Origin: Rhodosorus marinus
Taxonomy: Eukaryota; Rhodophyta; Stylonematophyceae; Stylonematales; Stylonemataceae
Assembly (NCBI GenBank): GCA_029953675.1
Contig: JAMWBK010000002.1
Span: forward strand, 2,418,001 to 2,482,000
DNA length: 64,000 nt
Reading direction: 5' to 3'
The first letter of the stretch is position 1, and every line of letters begins with the position of its first letter. Under the pieces are notes generated by a model. That model was not told where the DNA came from, made no database searches, and saw only the letters and a list, made by a program, of their open reading frames with translations. The translations under genes and the position numbers were made by a program. This document shows positions 57,798 to 64,000 of the stretch, in pieces.

Positions 57798-59556
57798 TTA
57801 TCTAATCAGTCTAAGCAGTTCAACAGCAGCTGATCCTCCAATGTAGTTCATCGCAGTAAGTACGCCAATGCCCAACATGGCTAGTCGACCAGAAGCGAGT
57901 TCTGTTTGAAGAAGAGCGCCGTTCTCCATCTCAAGTTTCTAAAAAGTATAACACCAGTTGAACAGCTCCTTTGAGAAATCAGGTCGAACATATGAGATGC
58001 TGTGAAGATGCATACCTCTTCGGCCTTCGTGGCCTCGCCTGCGGAAAGTGCCATTGCCTCAGTGACCTTCAAGGAAGGCTGCTCCTTAGCTTCGATTACC
58101 ATGTCTCCGAGATCAGAAATGAACGATTCGTTGAGACCGAGGGCTGGGACCCTCTGGAACGTCTCAATTCCTTTCTCTAATGCAAGCTCCCGGTACTCAA
58201 TATCGATCTCCTCCAGGGTTTCAATGTGCTCTGAAACGAAGCTGACGGGTACGACCACAAGAGTCTTTAGTCCAGACTCTGCAAGCTCCTCAATGACCTA
58301 GTCAGTTTTAAACCACAAGAGGGATGCTCTCAGCATCGTTGTCCAAGATTTTAAGACCATTTGTGAGAACCATGAAAGCAAGTTCACACCACATCTGTGT
58401 ACGGGCTCAACCACTTCACGGGGCCAACTCTGGACTGGTAGCAAAGCGTCCACGATACATCGTTTCCAACAAGCTCCATGACGCCCTTGCAGCAGTCCTG
58501 AATCTGCTTCTGGTAAGGATCACCAGCTTCAATGTAGCTCTCCGGGACTCCGTGTGCAGAGAACATTACTGTCATCGAGCTTTTCTGCTCGTCAGTCAGC
58601 TCGCCAATCGATTTGCTAATGAGCGACGCCATAGCCTGCTTGTAGCCATCGCGGGCGTACCTGTGGCAAGCGAAAAACCATAATATCCACGAAACCGTGA
58701 GTGATAGACCATTGATGCACGGCAGGGACTTGAATCAGACTCACCAGTCAGTAATGACAGTATGATCAACGTTCTTCGAGTTCCAGGTCTGGATGTCCTC
58801 CTTGAAGATCTTGTCCAGAACTCTGAGAGAAGAGCCGGACGTAGAAATCGAATACTGCGGATAGAGAGGCAGAACTACAAGCTTGCTAACTCCGTCCTTC
58901 TTTATCTCGTCAACTGCCTCCTCCGTAAAAGGGTGCCAATACCGCATGCCTACGTAGACTTTTGCATCCGGATAACCCTTTTGCTCCAAGGCAGATGCCA
59001 AAGCATCCGCCTGCTCAGAGGTGATACGCCTGATGGGTGACCCTCCACCGATGGACTCGTAAGCAGCTCGCGATTTCGGGGCTCGCGCACGTGCGATTTC
59101 CCCGGCAAGGAAGCCCTGAATAGGTGACAGCGCTGGAGGCAATCGGATGATGTCCTGGAGTATAACCAGCGAACACCGTCAGTGAGAGCCCAGATTCTGA
59201 GAAATTGCTTGGGGCCAAAATAACGTACCGGGTCGCTGAACAGATTGTACAAGAAGCCCTCCACGTCCTCGGGCCTCTCTGGACCACCAAGGTTCAGAAG
59301 CAACACACCTGTTTGCCCAAGACCGGACCAGGAAGACATAAAAATCAGCAATCCACAGCAATCAGCCCATTAACTTTTTCTTCCTGACAGACGAAGCGGA
59401 CTCACCAAGCTTTTCCTTCGTCTCTGTGGGAGTCGGTGCTGTAGCAACTGCCCTAACAGTTAACCTCCTCGTGGCAGCAGGAGGCCGCACAGAAACGGGC
59501 CTTCCCTGCGTTCGGCTCCTCAATCCAGAGAAGCTAGACGGAACAAACCCCACCAT
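57798..59556 (-). CDS. HEMH: Plastid ferrochelatase with a chlorophyll a/b-binding-type C-terminal helix
   Basis: Ferrochelatase inserts iron into protoporphyrin IX, the last step of heme synthesis. Six exons (59406-59556, 59229-59308, 58745-59154, 58390-58660, 58016-58297, 57798-57938) give 444 residues. The transit peptide starts [11 protein letters not shown] and is Arg/Ser/Pro-rich. Core motifs are [35 protein letters not shown], the active-site [10 protein letters not shown] (His) and [17 protein letters not shown] (Glu). After a linker, the last exon encodes [20 protein letters not shown] and then LGIGVLTAM, a light-harvesting-type helix with the E..NGR-like signature found in cyanobacterial and plant type-2 enzymes. 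It is probably anchored in the thylakoid. Confidence 0.95.
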
Positions 59557-62120
59557 CTCTCCTCTCTAGCCCCCCTACCCCGACCCACCCCCTCAACCAC
59601 CAAACAACAAACCTTCCTTGCTCTACCAACCCACAAACCGTGCACAGCACCCACCACACCACTCAGATCAACATGGAACGTGCCAAACAATCCCCTCCCG
59701 AAAACCGATGTCCCCGATCTCACTTACCCAGTGGATTCTTTTATGGCAAAAATTCTTATCTAAAATTTCTACCCACACCATTTCCGCCATCCTCGAAACT
59801 CCTCTCGTGTGTCAAACATGGGACCCCCCCCCCCCGCCCCTCTCCCCAACCCCCCCGGCAACAACCTTACCTTCTTGCGTCCAGATCACACCCCAAAAAT
59901 AAGGAACATAATCATTAACCCCTCTAATATTTCTCTTTCCCCAAGACTCGATTCCTAGATCTTCATAAATATCTAAATATTACAGAATATGTGATATATC
60001 CAGATGATTGAAAAGCAACTTCCCGTCCCCCCCACACATCCAACAAGATCATTTCATTAACTTGCCTTCCGCAGGAAAGTGGAAATGCCGGGTTAACCCC
60101 GAGCAAAAGATGAAATATAACCAAAAAAAAATCGAGGTGATGATTAATTTCTAGTTATAATTGATACATGTTTTCCAAGTTCTTCATTTAAAATCACGAA
60201 TGCGGGTAAACCCGGAGAAAGATGAAATTTGACCAAAAAATCGAAGCCACCTGTAATTTCTAGTTATAATGGATACATTGTCCTACGTTTTCACTTAAAA
60301 TCACAGCTGATGGATTCTTGTCAACCCCCTCCCCCCCCCTGGGCTACTCTTCCTACACGCTGCCACGAAATGTTTTTATGAAATTGTTTTAGCTATTTCG
60401 TTGTCAGGGTATGGAAAAGAGTGTGGGGGTAGCAGCGAACATTGGGAAAAAAGTGGTGTTTGATGGCATTTTCGAGCAACGGACAAATCCTATTTCCGTG
60501 CAATTTAGAAAGCGTTTAAGTTGTAGCTAATTTCATTATTTACGTGATGCATCATTGGTTAATAATAGTCTAAACGGAAAACAAATTCTTAGGATGTGTT
60601 ATTTATAGTGAATTATTTGATTTTATGAGATCGAGCTATTTGCCAGCAACGGGGTGCTTTGGTCGTTAGAAGAACATTCTACTCCTCCTCTCCCCTCCCA
60701 CCCCCCTGGGTGCTATTGTTTCCACTATTCTTGCTGATACTGTTTGCATAAATTTTTCTAAACAAAAAATAGGCATGAACGGAGTGAAGTCTTAAGGAAA
60801 ATATATTTGTCCCCACTAATTTTGAATTATGGAAATGTTTAGAATGGTTCCCGACCGTCCCAGTGGCTGTCCCGCGGTCTCAATATTATCCCACGGAACC
60901 ACCCCCCCCCCCTGCCCGCTCATCTTTCCGTCTTCTCCATGCGGACGAGATTTGTGTATCTGAGACGAGAGGATGGAAAGTTGTTTTTTCTTTTTAACGT
61001 TTTGATTTGTATTTGCAGTGTTTTGGTCGGGAGACGGTTCTTGGTTCTTGCCGTCGTATTGAATATTGTGGACGTTGATCCTGCGGGTAGCTGATCAATG
61101 AGCGTTGCATTCGACCGGCACTGATGGAGGTCTGCACCGATGCGCCGCGTGGGTTGGGTTTGCTGGATTTTGATGGTACAGCAATGTTCATTGATTGACG
61201 TTGCTACTCTGAACACAATCTGTTGCGGTCTTCGTACAATCCTGGACTTCGTGTTTTTTCCCCGGTCGACCCACAGGACAAATGTCTAACGCAGTAAACC
61301 ATTCAATAAGTCGCACTGTGGAAGCCGGACGCTTGCGTGAACGGGTTGCTGTCGGAACTCAAAGAGCACTTGCGTCCCTCGTATTTAGGGTTCTGTTTCC
61401 AAACCCGTTTGATCTGTGTGTCTGTGTTTGAGGGGATGGCGATGCGTTCTGTAGTGCGGTGTAGATGCTTCCGCGAAAGGGTCATCTCTTTTCACCTTAT
61501 GAAACTATTCCATGCTTATATTACATCGGGCTAGATTAACACGGCTCTGCTTGCTGATGCTGTAGCAGGAGCTATTAGTTCTTCGACCCGGTGGCCGACT
61601 GCTACCCGCTATTTGCGGGCCAGACAATATATTACAGATATGTGGCGATCCCAACGCTCAAATTAGACCTCAATGATTTCCACGTCCAGCGTCTCACGCA
61701 GTTTTGAGTTGCTCGTTGGGAAGGTGGTAGTAGACTTTCTCGCAGTTAAGCGACTTCAGCCTCAGGTTCTGCGCTCGCTGCGTTGGCGAATTGCTAAAGG
61801 CTGTTTCCAAGCTGAAAAGGGGACACGATCTCAGGATTCGACTAGATTCTGAGCAATCCCCGTAGAACAAAATCAAAATTCTTCCAAGTAGGTGGGTAAA
61901 CAGTGCATCCCAGCTTCAAGCCATTGTGTCGATCTACGAGACTATGGACCCTTGTGTCTCGGACATGCGCGAGTGTCCCGTCTGCCATGCCGTAATACCG
62001 ACTTGGTGTAGTAGGAGCATTCAACCTCCGTGTTCTTTAATATCTGCATGTATAACACCGGCAGTTAACGTCCCTGTGACACAATGGGTCACCATCGCAT
62101 CACTGCAGTATGACTTTCAT
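59557..62120. other. Intergenic region with C runs and a tandem repeat
   Basis: There is no gene that I can support. Long C runs lie at 59824-59835, about 60335-60350 and 60902-60912. AT-rich DNA lies at 59930-60310 and 60520-60660, and a tandem repeat at 60086-60310 is listed separately. Short minus-strand frames near 61000-61200 lack motifs. Confidence 0.5.
60086..60310. repeat. Two-copy tandem repeat (about 115 bp) with a palindrome
   Basis: Copies at about 60086-60200 and 60201-60310 share GATGAAAT.T.ACCAAAAAA, AATTTCTAGTTATAAT.GATACAT and CTTAAAATCAC-like ends. Each starts with a small palindrome (GGGTTAACCCC in the first copy, CGGGTAAACCCG in the second), which could form a hairpin. 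Confidence 0.8.
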
Positions 62121-64000
62121 TCAATTTGTGTCCTGCTCGCCCACGCCGACACCCGCAGGCTCAGGCTTAACGCAGTCCCATAGTTTCTGATATGCTTCGC
62201 TTTTATCTGAGTCCAGTCCAAGCTCGTTGATGTCCGAACCAAACTTTCGTACGTCCAAGTAAAGCTGCATGCTGATTTTGTCCATCTCTGCATTGTTGCC
62301 TGCTGCACCTATGTTCAGTCTTCGCAGTGTATCTGCAGTCTGTCTCACGTTGAGAAGCAAATCTTTCGCCAGTTCGTAGTATCCAGTTACAGTTAATTCG
62401 ACAACCTCCTTCAGAATTTTGTTCTTCTCACTTTCGGTTAATGTAACTTCGGGATCCGTCAAGAACTGTCTCAGCGGCTTCAAAACATTGGGGACAAAGC
62501 GACTATACTGTGTTGGCGCTGGTCTGTTGGTCATTCTGTACGTTGCAAGAATTCCTCGCATTGTCTGCAAAGTCTCTATGCAACCCTTTGATATGACGGA
62601 CGAAATTCTCTCTCCCAGGTCTGGCTTAAGCGAAGCCAGGTTTTCTATCGCGTCGGAGAACGCGTTGTCGATGGCAGTTGTAGCTTCGCTCGGGAGCTTT
62701 CCGTTAGACCCCATCCGCACGACTGATGCCAACTCAGCCTGCAATCTCTCGGTTAATGTCTCCACATCAGAAAATACGACAGAAACATCCTTCGCGAGCA
62801 TGTCGGTCCCCCAAGATTCTTCTAAACCCTTTTTGGTCCATGTCGTGTACCTGAACCGTACCGAGTCGCTACAATGAGAAAAACAACAGACTCCCCTTCT
62901 TTCCCCTTCTTCACTCAAGCGCATCGACTTCACTTACCTCGCTAGGAGCTGAAGCGACAGTTTCAAAAATTTGTGAGTTAGCGGCCGCAAAAAGACGTCA
63001 TCATCCCAGCACTTTCGAAGCGCGGACACCAGCGCCTTCGTCGCTTGAAGACGGTAGAGATCAGGAGAGAGAATTCGAACGGCTGTTGTTTCCAGTGTGT
63101 CAGCTCCTTTTACGCCAGTAGAAGAGGTCGAGAGTGAGGGAGTGCTTTTTAGAGCATCCTCAAAAGTATTTGTGACCTGAGCGAAAAAAAACATTGCGTG
63201 AGACGCGAGAAGCGATAGCAAAAAATGCATGTCCGCAGTTTTTGTAACTCACCTCCTGAAAACGAAGCTGAAAATACACAGGCAGGCTCCATCTTCGCCA
63301 AAATTTAACGGTCTGCTTATGCCTCTGGAGGGTTTCAAGCTTCTCCGCAGTAGAACAAAGTTTTTCCAGGAGGGAGAATATCCTGGTTGCTCCCATGAAA
63401 GACTTGTGAAAGACGTCGGCTATCCCAGGAGAGAACACATTAAGATTGGATTCGATCCCGCTCTCGACTATAAGCACATAGAAGACGGCACGCCTTCTGT
63501 TTAGCCACTGCGTCATCGTCTCCTGTTAGGTAGCATGTTTGTTAGAAGAGCCACTTACTCTCTGGCCAAATGGCGTTGTTCACAAAGTCGAAAGATCGAA
63601 GTCGTTCCTCTGAGTCGCAAAGGGACGTCACGGGATTGCACTTCTCCCTTACAAAGTCACCGATTAGTATCTCAGCGGACTCTAGAATGTCTGCCGTGGT
63701 CACGCTTTCAGCGTTGTTTCCCATCCTTTCTTCTGCCAAAGTTGAGCAAACTGACATCTTGAGCTTTGTGCTGACGAAGGGTTTCACAACTTCGGATTGA
63801 AAGAGATCCTCCGCTGCGCTGATTATTCCAGCAATGGCTATTGCTGAAAGTGCTCGCAAGAGCAAGTCCTGTCCAGTGCCGGGAAGTGAATAGTTAAAAG
63901 CGCTTAGGCTTTCTTCTAGTACCAGCTGAGGGGCTAAAGTTTCAGACTGGTGGATAAGAGTTTACCTTGTCAGCTGTGAGGGCTTCCTTTAACCATTGTT
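62121..64000 (-). CDS. COG2: COG complex subunit 2, C-terminal part (5' end outside window)
   Basis: COG2 belongs to lobe A of the conserved oligomeric Golgi tether for retrograde vesicles. Visible exons on the minus strand are 63966 to beyond 64000, 63559-63868, 63253-63467, 62938-63176 and 62121-62868, all phase-consistent. Matching segments are FVNNAIWPE, LNVFSPGIADVFHKSFMGAT, WRRWSLPVYFQLRFQE and the terminal block VLKPLRQFLTDPE, TGYYELAKDLLLNVRQTADT, MDKISMQLYLDVRKF and YQKLWDCVKP. This is the COG2 C-terminal domain as in animals and plants. The N-terminal part lies outside the window. Confidence 0.93.

Overview
This window is nuclear DNA from a photosynthetic eukaryote, most likely a red alga or a close relative with a primary plastid. 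Nearly every conserved gene is split by spliceosomal GT-AG introns, mostly about 60-200 nt. The genes are typically eukaryotic: THO complex, LSM4, SR protein, COG complex, TIM22, SFT2, ATP synthase delta and an LYR-motif protein. Plastid genes carry presequences with a phenylalanine near the N-terminus and no ER signal peptide, the pattern of red algae and glaucophytes. The species cannot be fixed from this sequence.

Layout. 0-11 kb: the tail of an unknown gene, WDR75/UTP17 (-), mitochondrial ATP synthase delta (+), a tail-anchored coiled-coil protein (+), LSM4 (-). 11-24 kb: a small unknown three-exon gene (+), a small membrane protein (-), an unknown five-exon plastid-type protein (-), an unknown gene fragment (-), then a long gene-poor stretch. 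24-33 kb: CHY/RING ubiquitin ligase (+), rhomboid protease of the RHBDD1 type (+), SFT2 (+), FSH1 serine hydrolase (+), BCCIP (-). 33-43 kb: SR splicing factor (+), thimet-type oligopeptidase (-), two genes sharing one thylakoid presequence (+), TIM22 (-). 43-64 kb: a large THOC2 gene (-), M32 carboxypeptidase (+), LYRM7/MZM1 (+), ferrochelatase with a chlorophyll-binding-type tail (-), and the C-terminal half of COG2 (-), which runs off the window.

The genes do not form operons. Common themes are RNA processing and export (WDR75, LSM4, SR protein, THOC2), organelle biogenesis (ATP synthase delta, TIM22, LYRM7, ferrochelatase, thylakoid proteins) and membrane traffic or proteostasis (SFT2, COG2, rhomboid, RING ligase, two metallopeptidases).

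The most notable local feature is the pair at 38.8-42.5 kb. Two neighbouring genes have near-identical first exons, the same intron position and the same thylakoid signal, but unrelated mature proteins. Intergenic DNA holds several tandem repeats, including a roughly 170-bp-period array at 51.35-52.2 kb, and long G or C runs. Exon limits given below were worked out by eye from splice sites, reading frame and remembered family sequences.
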